From positions 145,913,767-145,977,766 of the forward strand of contig OZ038378.1 of assembly GCA_964036045.1 (NCBI GenBank): DNA of 64,000 nt. Reading direction: 5' to 3'. Below the pieces are notes generated by a model. The model made no database searches. It saw nothing but the letters and a program-made list of their open reading frames with translations, and had not been told where the DNA came from. How positions within the stretch are numbered: the stretch's first letter is position 1; each line of letters opens with the position of its first letter. The position numbers were made by a program, and so were the translations under genes. This document shows positions 23,023-34,551 of the stretch, piece after piece. The stretch is from Eutreptiella sp. 'Long Island Sound 2002' (lineage: Eukaryota; Euglenozoa; Euglenophyceae; Eutreptiales; Eutreptiaceae).

Positions 23023-24795
23023 TGAGTCGGGGATATGGACTCAAAGCATCCACAGTTTTTGGTGGCCCCTTTCCAGCACTTTGACTGGTTCCTATATCGT
23101 CAGCTCCACTCTCCCGTCACAGCCTGCCACACCCCGGTCCATGTAGTGTGAGCGTGAAGAGTGGGTGTCGATATCGGTTAAAACACCACCCAGGCAAGAG
23201 GGGTGGGTCAGTCCACAAGACTCCATGGCACGAAGGACAACACAACCACGCAAAAGGGCTCGGAGATTGTTTGGCTGACAATGTGTCTCACCAAAAGCTA
23301 TGTATGGTGTATTCGTTGCGGCGTTTCCACTTGGGAATATGCAATGGCCCCTTTCCGGTTGGGGATATGGACCGGCCCCTTTCCAGTTTGGGATATGGAC
23401 CAGCCCCTTTCTAGTTGGGGACATGGACCAGCCTCTTTCCATCCACGAACACTGATTCTGCCTAAGGGAGACAAGGGAAGCCGGAGCATCTACGCAGATC
23501 GCTTACGGGGCAAGTGCTGAGGCAGCACCTTCGAGGAACCCAAGACCGTCCTGAGCTCTGCACCAGTGGTGCTGCAGTTACTTCAGTGGCGTGTGCCTTA
23601 CTTCATAGAAGAGACACATCATGTTCATCTTTGCTGACCTTGGTGCCTATGAGGTTCGGCACAGCGCGCACACACCGTGCACAACGTGCGCACGGCGGCC
23701 ACATGAAAGGGAGAAATTGCGGGTTTTTTGCTACAATTGGCAATACTCTTGCTTGTATAGACCATACTACAACCCCACAATGTTGGACAGCCTCATAACG
23801 CAATCTAGATTCTTTTTATCCTGACAGCTTCAAAGGTACGAAGAAGAGGCCATTGCCGAAATCAAAGTGTACGCCACGGGCTGCAGAGGTGCCTTTGGCA
23901 CCTTTGTGGGGCTGGTTGACTTATGCTGGCACCATCACCCATGGGTACAAAGGAGAGGGTGCTGGCTGCAGGATGGGTGTGGGCGATGTGACTAAAGGGG
24001 GATACAATGCAGAGGAAATCATGGAAGATAGCTGCATTTGATTGGGGTCGACGACATAGTTGAGGAAGGGTATCCTTACGACATGGTCATTGAGTCGTGG
24101 GTGCCACACCGCGCAGAAGGCGTTCTTCACAGAATGTGCGCAAGCCACGTAAGGATAAGGGTAGGGTGAGGAAAGACAGCAACACACTGCCTGAGTCAGT
24201 TGATTACAATGATAATCTGGCTGACATGTGTGATGGAGCAGGCTCCTTATCCTCCTTTGCATCTATGACTACAGGGTCATCGAGTAGCAGCAACAGTGAT
24301 AGTGACATGCCATCACTGTGAGTGATGACAGCGAATGACATTGAATGCCGTGGAATGACAACAGTGCTGTGTGTTCTGCCTTGCACCCCCCACCCCCCAT
24401 GTACACATACGGGCTGAGGGCTGCCCAAAATGGGGGGGGTTTGGACATTTTTTGATGCGGCCACTTTTTGTCACCTTTTTTGTGACCGAATGGGGGGGTA
24501 GGGGGGGGGGGGCGTCCGGGGTCCCCTCCCCGCTTATCCATCACTGGCGGGGGTGCAAGGGATCATGACGCTCAACCCTTGGAGCATTTTTTGAACTTCG
24601 GTCACGAATTCAAAAGACAAACAAATTTGGGGCGTTCTCCAGATGAAGACATTTCTCTTTGGTACTGATATTGTATGAAATGCACCCCGCTGATTCATCT
24701 CAGCCTTCGGTCTTCACACCGCTGTCTCTTTCAGCCTACAATCATTGTGCCTCATGCACACTGGGAAGCCTACAGGTTTGGCAGTCTCCCACTGC
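23023..24795 (+). other. Unassigned stretch with a short minisatellite
   Basis: A roughly 28-bp repeat (GGCCCCTTTCCAGTTGGGGA type) occurs about four times at 23340-23445. The rest has no supported gene; short frames at 23850-24330 (one Ser-rich, with a SSSSSNSDSD-like end) may be decayed transposon coding sequence. Confidence 0.4.
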
Positions 24796-24887
24796 ATAAC
24801 CTGGTTTCAGACACAGCTAATCCTCACTACGGGGGAACGTTAGTGCGCCGGGCGCGCGCCGGGCATCTTTTGTGACCCGTGCCCCAC

Positions 24888-25035
24888 CGGTGGACTGTTG
24901 CCGTTGATATGTTGGGCAACATTATATGGATTTGCCCCTTGGCCCCCGGGACATCAGCAGATGTTTTGATTTGGGATGGGTATGGACCTTCTCGTACCCG
25001 AGGTGATTTCTTTGATTTCGAAGTTGGGGGCCATC
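24888..25035 (+). pseudogene. DDE_Tnp_4-type transposase, central fragment
   Basis: The frame reads RWTVAVDMLGNIIWICPLAPG, then TSADVLIWDGYG and GDFFDFEVGG. This matches the DDE_Tnp_4 pattern in which a beta strand (VAVD..GNI.W) is followed by PGS/T..D..I.. (a catalytic Asp region) and a loop leading to the next acidic residue. The frame is lost in a G-run near 25036. Confidence 0.6.
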
Positions 25036-25990
25036 ACGGGGGGGGCGACTCCGCGGGTCCTAGGACGCCAACTACCCCTGCCCCCCCCCCCTACTGAACA
25101 ATGTGGTTATGACCATGCGCCTGTGACACGGGGGCGTATGCGAGCCCAGTTTCCGTTGCCTCATGGCCCCCCCCCTAGTGGCCTTCGGCCAACAGTTAGT
25201 TGCCAAAGGTGTCGCCCTTAGGCGTCCATGGGCGCCTAAGGCGCCCGATGCTCCATGAACACCAAAGGTGCCCTAAGGAAAATTTTGTCCAATTTGCACC
25301 CCAACACTATCCTTAAACCCAACCTTGACTCTAACACCCACCCCCAACCCTCAGCCTACTCCTATCCCTACACCTAACCCTAACCCTAACCCTAGCCCTG
25401 GCTCTCACCCTAGGCTAGGGTCAGAGTGAGTGTTGGGGTCCAAAATGGAGAGCAATAATGTGGCAAAAGCAGCCATGAACGAAATTGGAGGGATCTTGTT
25501 CAACCCAATGAACATGGCTGGCATGGCCAAACCAATTGGCTGCAAAGGTTAGGGTTAGGTTTATGGTGATGCTATGGTTAGAGGGAGGGCAAGGGGAGGT
25601 AAGGGGAGCCTGTGCCCCCCCCCCCCCCAACACCCCAAATCGCCCCACCTGGACCCCCCCCCCCCCAATAGACCCTCCCGGAGCCCCCCCCCCCCATCGC
25701 CCCTCCTAGACCCCCCTCCCCCCCCCCCCCCCCCAAGGGGCCTCCGGCACCCCAACCAAGAAGGGGACACGTGCATTGATTGAGCTACGCAGTACTGCTG
25801 GACTAATGGCTGGAATTGTCTATGGCGGGGACATTCAGTCTATCGGAACCGACCATTGATCCCCTAGACCCCCCTCCAATGCCCCCCCCCCCCTCCCCCC
25901 CCCCCCCAAGGGGCCTCCGGCCAACAGTTAGTTGGGGGGGTAGTTGGCGTCCAGAACCGAGGGGTCGCCCCCCCCCGGGGGGGCCATGCT

Positions 25991-26279
25991 GGTGCTTATA
26001 AAGGCCGGATTCATGTCATTGTGCCATTCATTGGAAGAAAGAATGGCACTTTGACAGCCCGCCAACAATGTTATAATGACGTGCACGGGTGGTATAGGGC
26101 ACGCACTGAGCAGCTGTTTGCTCGGTTGTGGCACGCAAGATGAGGCAGAGGATGAGGCAGAAGTGTGTGTGTTGTGTTGCCAACGGCGCTCCACCGTCGC
26201 AGTTTGTGATGAGTGTAAGGAGCACTATTGTACTGAATGTATTGACACCCACACTTGTGGGACCAATGTTGTTTGTTAA
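25991..26279 (+). pseudogene. DDE_Tnp_4-type transposase, C-terminal fragment plus Cys-rich finger
   Basis: GAYKGRIHVIVPF and LTARQQCYNDVHGWYRARTE are the end of the DDE_Tnp_4 catalytic domain (Tyr-Lys-Gly strand, then the N..H..R..E helix containing the last catalytic Glu). The frame then hits TGA 26141-26143. In the next frame (26130 onward) the acidic linker and finger CVLC..RST..CDEC..HYCTECIDTHTC follow to TAA 26279. About 40-50 residues between the two, present in element 2, are deleted. Confidence 0.7.
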
Positions 26280-26626
26280 GTACAATAGAAATGACAGTTG
26301 GAGTTGCTGAATTCACAGATATTGCTTTATTTTGCAACGTGCTTTGCAGGGAAGGTGCGCAGTCCATCATGGTCTATTTGGGGGGCCTTCTCCATCAGAG
26401 GGTAAATCTCGGGCTGAAGTCGGGATAGTTAATAGAAAGGTAGCGCGCCGGGCGCGCGCCGAGTGCGCGCCGGGCAAACATTCCCCCTACGTGTCAGATC
26501 CACCACAGCCACTGTGGGATCATCTCAGCACTGGACAGCCCTGAACCTTGATTCCGAGAGGTTGTCTCGAGTACTGTAAAGTGAGTAGGCTACGCCAGCT
26601 CATCTTGGTCTGAGCCAAAAAAAAAA

Positions 26627-27310
26627 GACATTTGGCCTAGAGTCATGAGCAAGATATGCAAATGGTTGCCACCCACGTTGCCGTTGCCCTAGGGAGCTCG
26701 ATGAGGGTCACATGAAGCCCTCAGCACGCCCACTCCCCATCCCCTTGCACCTCGTTGGTCGGTCCCAGACTGCACTCTCGGGAACAGGTGCCCAGTGGCT
26801 GTCCCGCAGGGAAGGTTGGGGAGGCTCAATGGGGAGGACCAAGAAGCCTCATTATGGATTGCCCATGACGTATGGCCAAGCCAAGCCCTGTCCAAGCTGC
26901 ACAATGCCGCACGCCAGGAATGTGAGGTGCGCAGGCATGTGCACGCATGGCCAGCTGGCGGATACTTGGTGGAACTTCGCTCTCGAGTTAAAGAATCATA
27001 AGCAACAACTGTGTCCTCTCCGGGGAGGGGGGGGGGGGCTGGGGCGAAGAACGGACGGCCACAGGGGGCAGACTGCCCCCCGGCCACACCTCTTCAGACT
27101 CCCCCCCCCCCCCCAACACCCGAGGGCAGCATATCTGCATATACCCCCACCCCCGCCCCCCTTGTAATAGCTGCGCCCTTGTCCAAGCTACAGCGGGCGT
27201 AGGGGCTGTAATAATTTGGTACCTAATTTGATTCGGTACACATGTAGTGCGGCCACATGAGGCATGGGTTTGGTGACGAATTTGCCAGCCTCATAGAGTC
27301 ATAGACAAAT
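26627..27310 (+). other. Unassigned stretch
   Basis: A frame at about 26795-27001 (LNGEDQEASLWIAHDVW...) looks mildly protein-like but is short and unrecognised. Poly-G and poly-C runs occur at 27030-27115. No other feature supported. Confidence 0.35.
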
Positions 27311-27922
27311 CACCTCGAAGAGAGGTTGTTAGATCAAGCGCAGGCGCGGGCGTCATATACCCCCCTTTTTTGGGGTCATTCGCGTAGCATACCCCAAGGC
27401 ATGATATTGGATGTCCAACCCCTTGTAAAATCATTATTTTGCCCAATAAGAGCATGCCCCAATGGATTTTTTGATTTTGAGGCCTCTACCCCCTAAAACT
27501 GGATATCACTTTTTTGAGGGGGGGGGTGGGGGGGGGGGGTCAAAAGTTTTTGCTTAATAGGCTAAAAGCAGTGGGGCCGCACGATTCTGGCACCACGGTC
27601 AGCGGTCCAATGGTAACGCAGCCGGCAGCAGATCTGTAGGCGTTGGTTCGAATCCTAGGCCCCCGGGTTTTGGAGCCGCCGCCGGCGGCGCCTAGGTGGC
27701 AAGACTGGGGTTCGAGCCGCCGACCCCTAAGACGCCGGCCGGATGCACTACCGCTCGGTCACTGCTGGGATTGAGGCGAAGTGCCTCCCTGCTGCTTGCT
27801 GCCGCATCTGCCACTGACAAAAATCCCAAACTGTGTGTATCTGTCTGACTGCTTGCTGGCTCAGGGACTGATTGGCTGACTGTCAACCTCTCTTCGAGGT
27901 GCACTGCCGAAGGCAATAGAAT
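27311..27922 (+). mobile_element. Helentron-like non-autonomous element, full-length copy A
   Basis: The 5' end is CACCTCGAAGAGAGGTTG. Its perfect inverse CAACCTCTCTTCGAGGTG lies at 27884-27901, about 20 bp before the 3' end, followed by a small hairpin (TGCC-GAA-GGCA). Asymmetric terminal inverted repeats plus a 3' hairpin and insertion between two Ts are features of Helitron2/Helentron elements; a 3-bp AAT duplication is the alternative reading. The interior carries a poly-G tract and two tRNA-like box A/box B sequences in opposite orientation. Confidence 0.7.
27604..27664 (+). other. tRNA-like sequence in Helentron-like copy A (plus strand)
   Basis: A box A-like stretch (AGCGGTCCAATGGTAACGC) and a perfect box B (GGTTCGAATCC) are spaced as in a tRNA gene. 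The anticodon arm and acceptor stem do not fold cleanly (position 33 is not T), so this is a degenerate or promoter-only tRNA-like element. A second, minus-strand version follows at about 27696-27770 (box B GGCTCGAACCC on that strand, box A TGACCGAGCGGTAGTGC). Confidence 0.5.
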
Positions 27923-29394
27923 TTGTTGTGAGTGTTTGCCCAACTGAACCCACAAGCTCTGATTTATTCCCCTTTCTTGCACCAGCTCACCATGCATGTG
28001 GTACGCGCAAGCTATGCCCCAGTCTAAGGTACAGTAGGCGTACCCCCCCCTCCCTTGCGCCTATTGGACCGGTAGTGTGCCTTTTCCGTCTTGTACCATG
28101 CAAACCTCCCGGGTTTGACAAAATAAGGCCCATATGTACATAAGCGACAGCAATCGAGTGTGTGGCATAGCAATTCAGTGGCTCTGGCCACACGTTGTGG
28201 AACTGCCGAACATTGCTGCATATGCATACGTGCAGGCGTGCATGTGGGGAGCGCTTTGTGACCTGCGTATGGCCCCCCCTTGCGCATGCATGGCCTTGTC
28301 TAAGCGCGGGGTGGGCGTTGAACCGACGTTTTGAGGAAATTTTGGGACCACTGTTTTTGTGGTCCAGAATGGAGGATTGGGTGTTTCTCGAGCGCTTGTA
28401 CGGGGAAAGAGGGGCTCAGTCATGTCTTTATGTTAATAACAACATTGTACCACACATTACAACCCCATGCTGTTTGTTCTGATGTGAATTTCAGCCATGG
28501 CTAACAATGGAATGGCTGTCACGTACGTTCGGAGCACTAGGGAACATGCGTCTGCCACTGTTATTGGTCCCTCTCGTCATGGGGACAACTATATCCATTT
28601 GAACCCGATCCACCCGATGCCCCCGACAGTGAATAAGGACAAGCAGAAGAGTTGCTTGTGCATTGTACCATGCTTTGTGTAAGGTTTGAGCCCGCACGTG
28701 CTTTGCTGTCACGTGTGTTGCGCGCATGCACGGCCTTGTCTAAGCATGGGGTGGGCGTTGAACCGCCGTTTTGACCTGACTTTTGGGACCGTGGCCGTCC
28801 TTGTGCAAGGGGGGGGGGGTAGGGACCATATTAATTTGGGACTTTTCCGTAGCTATCACAAGGGGGCGGGGGGTTAAGTGTGCCCTCCCTGTACATAGAC
28901 ACCCCCCTCCTCTTTCCACTGGGGCCAGTGGACTATCAACCGGAGATTGCCATGGGCACTGCTGAAGCCCAGGTGATCTCGCGTCGTGAACAGGGGACCT
29001 CCGCCAGTTCGGTCCAGAGCGCACTCGCTGTGTGGGACCCTCGTTTGTACCGTATGCACTGCACTTTGATCAGGGTGGTCACCTGAGGGCTGCCTTGGCA
29101 TGAGGTGTGCCGGGCACGGAAAACAACCAAAAGAGATGAAGGGGATCCACCTGAGCTTTCGCGCTGGTGAGCGCCCCATTGCCAGTTGCCCGCTCCCATG
29201 TTCTGTCCTGTGCTGCCCACCGCCATGTTGCCCGTCGGTGCTGCCGGAGCACGACGGGGGCCCTCCCTCTGGCCCTCCCCTTCCAGCCCCCGGGTCCTGT
29301 CGTGCGCCAAGGACGCCTGCGGGGGGGCCGGCATGGGTTTCCGCTGCCTTCCCTGGGTCCAGGGCCCGCCCGTCGCCGCTGCCCGTCGCGTCCG
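27923..29394 (+). other. Unassigned stretch
   Basis: No gene recognised. A short direct repeat occurs at about 28300 and 28745 (GGGGTGGGCGTTGAACCG), each followed by a diverging TTTGGGACC segment, suggesting two related decayed copies of something. Confidence 0.35.
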
Positions 29395-29505
29395 CAACCG
29401 GATGGTGCCCCATGGGACCACCGCAGCACTGGACCCGTGCTCCCGAGAGGGGTCTCGAGTACCGTGCGCCGAGCACGCCTCGCCGGGTCATCTTGGTCAG
29501 CCCCC
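29395..29505 (+). mobile_element. Diverged GC-rich relative of the SINE body
   Basis: It aligns by eye with the SINE core: GCAGCACTGGAC, CCGAGAGG..TCTCGAGTACCGTG, TCATCTTGGTC. It lacks the A tail and the 5' segment. It may be an old copy or a relative of the source RNA gene. Confidence 0.45.
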
Positions 29506-30890
29506 CGCTCCCGTCGCGCCCCAGCCAAACCCCAAAGCCCAAGGTAGGCCCGTCCAGGTCTCGCGCTGAACATCGTTTGTTGTGGCGCTGGTACCGCGGC
29601 GCATGGGACGTGATGCACCGCCCCGCCCCCCAACACAAACATGGGCCTCTGGGGGGCACAGACGGGGCCTCCTACTTTGTGGCGGCCGTCAGCAGTGGGA
29701 TCACGTGGCCGGTGCGGTAGGGGAGAGGGGGCGAGCACCGGTGTCTCAAGACCGCATTACCTCCGGTGCAGTCCTGCTCTGAGGGCCCTTGGCGTTGTTT
29801 CTCTTGTTTCTCTGTCCCACAGAGGATGTAAATAGCCGCTGCATGCGCACGGCACCAGCCACTTAGCCCACCGACAGCCCCCCCCCCCCCCGCTCGTCGG
29901 CCTGACGGGGAGGGGGGGGCAGGCCATGGACTCGTTGTCAAGGACCCCTCTCCAGGGGGCCTGACGGGGAGGGCTTGGGTGGGGACTGCCAGGCACACAC
30001 ACGAGCCGGCCGCTCCGCGGGACACTGCGCTGTGGTCCAAGCATTGGACATCGGTGTTGGTGGGTGGATGGATTGCGCACATTCCCCCCACAGCCAATCA
30101 TTCGCCGGGGACACAAAGGGGTAGGAACTCTCATGTGGACACGTGGATGACAGGCGCATGCTTTGAATGGCGTCGCATGGCACTGATGCTGGTGTACCCC
30201 TCCGTTGGGCCTCCGGGGATGTTTGCTGAGGCACCCCTGGCAGACGAGCAAGGAGTTTGCGAGAAGAGAAAGAACGACTGGTATATATGTAGAGCGTCGT
30301 AGCAGGAAGTATGTATGTTTTTGGTGTCTCTTTGCAGACACGTGCCCGGTTGTGCTTCCCGGTCGTGCATACCTCGACTGGGAATTGGGGGACTGTTTTG
30401 CGAAACACCCCTAGACAGACCAGCAAGTGAAACCATTACGGACTGCGGCGTGGCCGTGATTCCGCCTGGCAACAGGGGCCGACCCTAGGACTGGCGGATG
30501 AACAAGAAAAAAACAAGCACCTGTTACAGATCAGGAAGGCAGACCATTTGGGCCCATTGCTTTGCCATGCCTTCGAGCCCCCTGCTTCAGGGGTGATTGG
30601 GTAGACCAGCAGAAGTTGGACGAGGACACACGCACCAAGGGGCCAGGCTCTAGGACTGCTATGGCACACCACTGGTCACGCACACATCCAAAGCAAAACT
30701 GGGAGGCAGTGGTCCATGCCAGGGGAGCATTGCGAGTCAAGCTGGTCCAGCAGGAAGAACCTGTTCAAGACTTAGGCAGTCGTGATCCCTCAACTCAGGA
30801 TGTGCTCCAGCACTCATGAAACCTGAGCCGCGGACTCCAAGCGGATCTCCAATCGCCCCCCCACCCCCTCCAGAGGTCTGAGGCATGGGG
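29506..30890 (+). other. Unassigned stretch
   Basis: No supported gene. Open frames on both strands overlap and have no recognisable domains. Confidence 0.35.
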
Positions 30891-30894
30891 GGCA

Positions 30895-31110
30895 GATTAA
30901 AACAGAAAACAGGGGTCTAGGGGTGTGTGGACCAAAAATTCATTGGAGGACGCGTTTATTGGACAAAATAATGCTTTTACAAGGGGTTAAACAAACGATT
31001 CAACGCCTTGTGGTAGGGTACGCGAATAGCCCCAAAGAGGCCCAAAAGCGGGGGGTATATATACGGGCCTTTGTGGCTTTCAACTGACAACTTTTGCGAA
31101 ACATTTTCCA
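30895..31110 (-). mobile_element. Diverged inverted copy of the Helentron-like 5' region
   Basis: On the minus strand the sequence follows copy A: TATATACCCCCC, ATTCGCGTA, then CCCCTTGTAAAAGCATTATT, matching 27353-27440. Neither terminal repeat is preserved. Confidence 0.5.
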
Positions 31111-31396
31111 TCCAATTTATACCATCTATGCTGTGCGTCTCAGCGACATGTGCTAGGAAGGGGGAGGGACTTGTAGGGGGGCCTTGGGGTGTTTTTTTTA
31201 CATACCATAGGGCCCATGGACTTGGCCACCCTAGATAGCGGCCCCAACTCCAGGCCGAGGGTTGTTGTTGCTTGCGGCAGAGGGGGTTGTTGTGGTTGGT
31301 TACGGCCGTGAAAGCGGCCCCAGAAGCGCAACCAATATCGGCAGCGATATCATGGGGACTTTCCGGCCAAGATGCCTTGGGGCGCCCGGAAGAAAT

Positions 31397-31610
31397 CACC
31401 TCGAAGAGAGGTTGTTAGATCAAGTGCAGGCGCGGGCGGCGTATACCCCCCCGTTTTGGGTTCATTCGCGTAGCATACCCCAAAGCATGATATTTGATGT
31501 CCAACCCCTTTTAAAATTATTATTTTGCCCAATAAGACCATCCCCCAATTGATTTTTAGATTCTCAGGCCTCTATCCCCTAAAATTGGATACCACGTTTT
31601 TGAGGGGGGC
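31397..31610 (+). mobile_element. Helentron-like 5' end, copy C, running into satellite DNA
   Basis: It begins with the intact 18-bp terminal repeat after AAAT and matches copy A for about 210 bp, then passes directly into the 20-bp satellite at 31611. No 3' end was found. The satellite block may be part of the element or may have replaced its interior. Confidence 0.65.
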
Positions 31611-31970
31611 CAAGGTCGGACGATGTTGCCCGAGGTCGGACAATATTGTCGGAGGTCGGCCAATTTTGTTGGAGGTCGGACAATTTTGTCCGAGGTCGGA
31701 AGATTTTGTCCGAACTCGGACGATTTTGTCCGAGGTCAGACGACATTGTACGAACTCGGACGATTTTTTCCGAGGTCGGACGATTTTGTCCGAACTCGGA
31801 CGATTTTGTCCGAACTCGGACGATTTTGTCCGAGCTCGGACGATTTTGTCCGAGGTCGGACGATTTTGTCCGAGGTCGGGCGATTTTGTCCGAGGTCGGA
31901 CAATTTCGTCCCAGGTCGGACGATTTTGTCGGACCTCGGACGATTTTGTCCGAGGTCGGAAAAGCGCCAA
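31611..31970 (+). repeat. 20-bp satellite with short palindromic core
   Basis: About 18 units of CGAGGTCGGACGATTTTGTC. The core TCCGA..TCGGA is an imperfect palindrome, with the middle GG, CC or AC. Confidence 0.95.
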
Positions 31971-34030
31971 AAAACTGAAGAGTTTTTCAACTTTCAACTT
32001 TGTTTCGCGTTTTTTCGCCCCAGAATCCTAACGAGTCTCGAAAATCGAAAAAGAAAACTGAAGAGTTTTTCAACTTTCAACTTTGTTTCGCGTTTTTTCG
32101 CCCCAGAATCCTAACGAGTCTCGGACAATTTCGTCCCATGTCGGACGATTTTGTCGGACCTCGGACGATTTTGTCGGACCTCGGACGATTTTGTCCGAGG
32201 TCGGAAAAGCGCCAAAAAACTGAAGAGTTTTTCAACTTTCAACTTTGTTTCGCGTTTTTTCGCCCCAGAATCCTAACGAGTCTCGAAAATCGAAAAAGAA
32301 AACTGAAGAGTTTTTCAACTTTCAACTTTGTTTCGCGTTTTTTCGCCCCAGAATCCTAACGAGTGTCGAAAATCGAAAAAGCGCGAAAAAAACTGAAGAG
32401 TTTTTCAACTTTCAACTTTGTTTCGCGTTTTTTCGCCCCAAAATCCTAACGAGTCTCGAAAATCGAAAAAGCGCGAAAAAACCTCGGACCTCGGACCTCG
32501 GACGATTTTGTCCGAGGTCGGAAAAGCGCCAAAAAACTGAAGAGTTTTTCAACTTTCAACTTTGTTTCGCGTTTTTTCGCCCCAGAATCCTAACGAGTCT
32601 CGAAAATCGAAAAAGAAAACTGAAGAGTTTTTCAACTTTCAACTTTGTTTCGCGTTTTTTCGCCCCAGAATCCTAACGAGTCTCCGACAATTTCGTCCCA
32701 GGTCGGACGATTTTGTCGGACCTCGGACGATTTTGTCCGAGGTCGGAAAAGCGCCAAAAAACTGAAGAGTTTTTCAACTTTCAACTTTGTTTCGCGTTTT
32801 TTCGCCCCAGAATCCTAACGAGTCTCGAAAATCGAAAAAGAAAACTGAAGAGTTTTTCAACTTTCAACTTTGTTTCGCGTTTTTTCGCCCCAGAATCCTA
32901 ACGAGTCTCGAAAATCGAAAAAGCGCGAAAAAAACTGAAGAGTTTTTCAACTTTCAACTTTGTTTCGCGTTTTTTCGCCCCAGAAACCTAACGAGTCTCG
33001 AAAATCGAAAAAGCGCGGACCTCGGACCTCGGACGATTTTGTCCGAGGTCGGAAAAGCGCCAAAAAACTGAAGAGTTTTTCAACTTTCAACTTTGTTTCG
33101 CGTTTTTTCGCCCCAGAATCCTAACGAGTCTCGAAAATCGAAAAAGAAAACTGAAGAGTTTTTCAACTTTCAACTTTGTTTCGCGTTTTTTCGCCCCAGA
33201 ATCCTAACGAGTCTCGGACAATTTCGTCCCAGGTCGGACGATTTTGTCGGACCTCGGACGATTTTGTCCGAGGTCGGAAAAGCGCCAAAAAACTGAAGAG
33301 TTTTTCAACTTTCAACTTTGTTTCGCGTTTTTTCGCCCCAGAATCCTAACGAGTCTCGAAAATCGAAAAAGAAAACTGAAGAGTTTTTCAACTTTCAACT
33401 TTGTTTCGCGTTTTTTCGCCCCAGAATCCTAACGAGTCTCGAAAATCGAAAAAGCGCGAAAAAAACTGAAGAGTTTTTCAACTTTCAACTTTGTTTCGCG
33501 TTTTTTCGCCCCAGAATCCTAACGAGTCTCGAAAATCGAAAAAGCGCGAAAAAACCTCGGACCTCGGACCTCGGACGATTTTGTCCGAGGTCGGAAAAGC
33601 GCCAAAAAACTGAAGAGTTTTTCAACTTTCAACTTTGTTTCGCGTTTTTTCGCCCCAGAATCCTAACGAGTCTCGAAAATCGAAAAAGCGCGAAAAAAAC
33701 TGAAGAGTTTTTCAACTTCCAACTTTGTTTGGCGTTTTTTCGCCCCAGAATCCTAACGAGTCTCAAAAATCGAAAAAGCGCCAAAAAACTGAAGAGTTTT
33801 TCAACTTCCAACTTTGTTTGGCGTTTTTTCGCCCCAGAATCCTAACGAGTCTCGAAAAGTGAAAAAGCGCCAAAAAACTGAAGAGTTTTTCAACTTCCAA
33901 CTTTGTTTGGCGTTTTTTCGCCCCACAATCCTAACGAGTCTCGAAAATCGAAAAAGCGCGAAAAAACTGAAGAGTTTTTCAACTTCCAACTTCGAGGTCG
34001 GACGATTTCGTCCGAACTCAGACAATTTTG
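31971..34030 (+). repeat. 82-90-bp satellite interleaved with the 20-bp unit
   Basis: The unit is built on AAGAGTTTTTCAACTTTCAA, then CTTTGTTTCGCG and CCCCAGAATCCTAACGAG. Roughly 20 units occur, several times interrupted by one to three copies of the 20-bp unit in a recurring higher-order arrangement. Units after about 33700 share TTCCAACTTTGTTTGGCG. Long open frames (FNFQLCFAFF.. and similar) are a by-product of the repeat length and are not genes. Confidence 0.95.
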
Positions 34031-34034
34031 TCCG

Positions 34035-34550
34035 AGGTCGGGCCGGGCAGCGCGTCGGGCCGGGCCGGGCGGCGCGTCGGGCCGGGCGGCGCGGCGCGTC
34101 GGGCGGCGCGTCGGGCCGGGCGGCGCGTCAGGCCGGGCGGCGCGTCAAGAACCGGGCGGGGCGGCGCGTCAAGAACCGGGCGGGGCGGCGCGTCGGGCCG
34201 GACGGCGCGTCGGGCCGGGCGGCGCGTCGGGCCGGGCGGCGCGTCGGGCCGGGCGGCGCGGCGCGTCGGGCGGCGCGTTGGGCCGGGCGGGGCGGCGCGT
34301 CGGGCAGCGCGTCGGGCCGGGCGGCGCGTCGGGCCGGGCGGCGCGTCAAGAACCGGGCGGGGCGGCGCGTCGGGCCGGGCGGCGCGTCGGGCCGGGCGGC
34401 GCGTTGGGCCGGGCGGCGCGTCGGGCGGCGCGTCGGGCCGGGCGGCGCGTCGTGCTGGGCGGCGCGTCGGGCCGGGCGGCGCGTCGGGCCGGGCGGCGCG
34501 TCGGGCCGGGCGGCGCGGCGCGTCGGGCGGCGCGTCGGGCCGGGCTTTGA
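34035..34550 (+). repeat. 17-bp GC-rich satellite
   Basis: About 30 units of GGGCCGGGCGGCGCGTC with shorter variants (GGGCGGCGCGTC). Composition changes abruptly at both borders. Confidence 0.95.
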
Positions 34551-34551
34551 A

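Larger units (their letters stand above)
24831..26487 (+). mobile_element. PIF/Harbinger-like element 3 (TSD TAC) inside a SINE
   Basis: The ends GGGGGAACGTTAGTGCGCC and, inverted, GGGGGAATGTTTGCCCGGC are flanked by TAC (24828-24830, 26488-26490), the 3-bp duplication size of PIF/Harbinger elements. The SINE at 7592 supplies the empty site. The interior holds two disconnected pieces of a DDE_Tnp_4-like transposase separated by about 950 bp of poly-C/poly-G tracts and low-complexity sequence. The copy is non-autonomous. Confidence 0.8.
24796..26626 (+). mobile_element. SINE-like retroposon split by a Harbinger-like insertion
   Basis: The 5' part (24796-24830) and the 3' part (26491-26626, ten-A tail) together match the intact copy at 7592-7765. 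The join ..CTCACTAC/GTGTCAGATCC is interrupted by the element at 24831-26487. The SINE therefore predates the DNA transposon. Confidence 0.8.

Noticed and set aside
25360-25420. CCCTAA repeats as a telomere
   Set aside because: Only about three perfect units in a degenerate C/T/A-rich tract inside a transposon; no terminal array.
27604-27664. Functional tRNA gene
   Set aside because: Boxes A and B are good, but no full cloverleaf can be drawn, and the anticodon loop lacks T33.
31525-34025. Many 60-180-residue frames over the satellites
   Set aside because: They repeat with the satellite period and shift frame between units; no evidence of coding.
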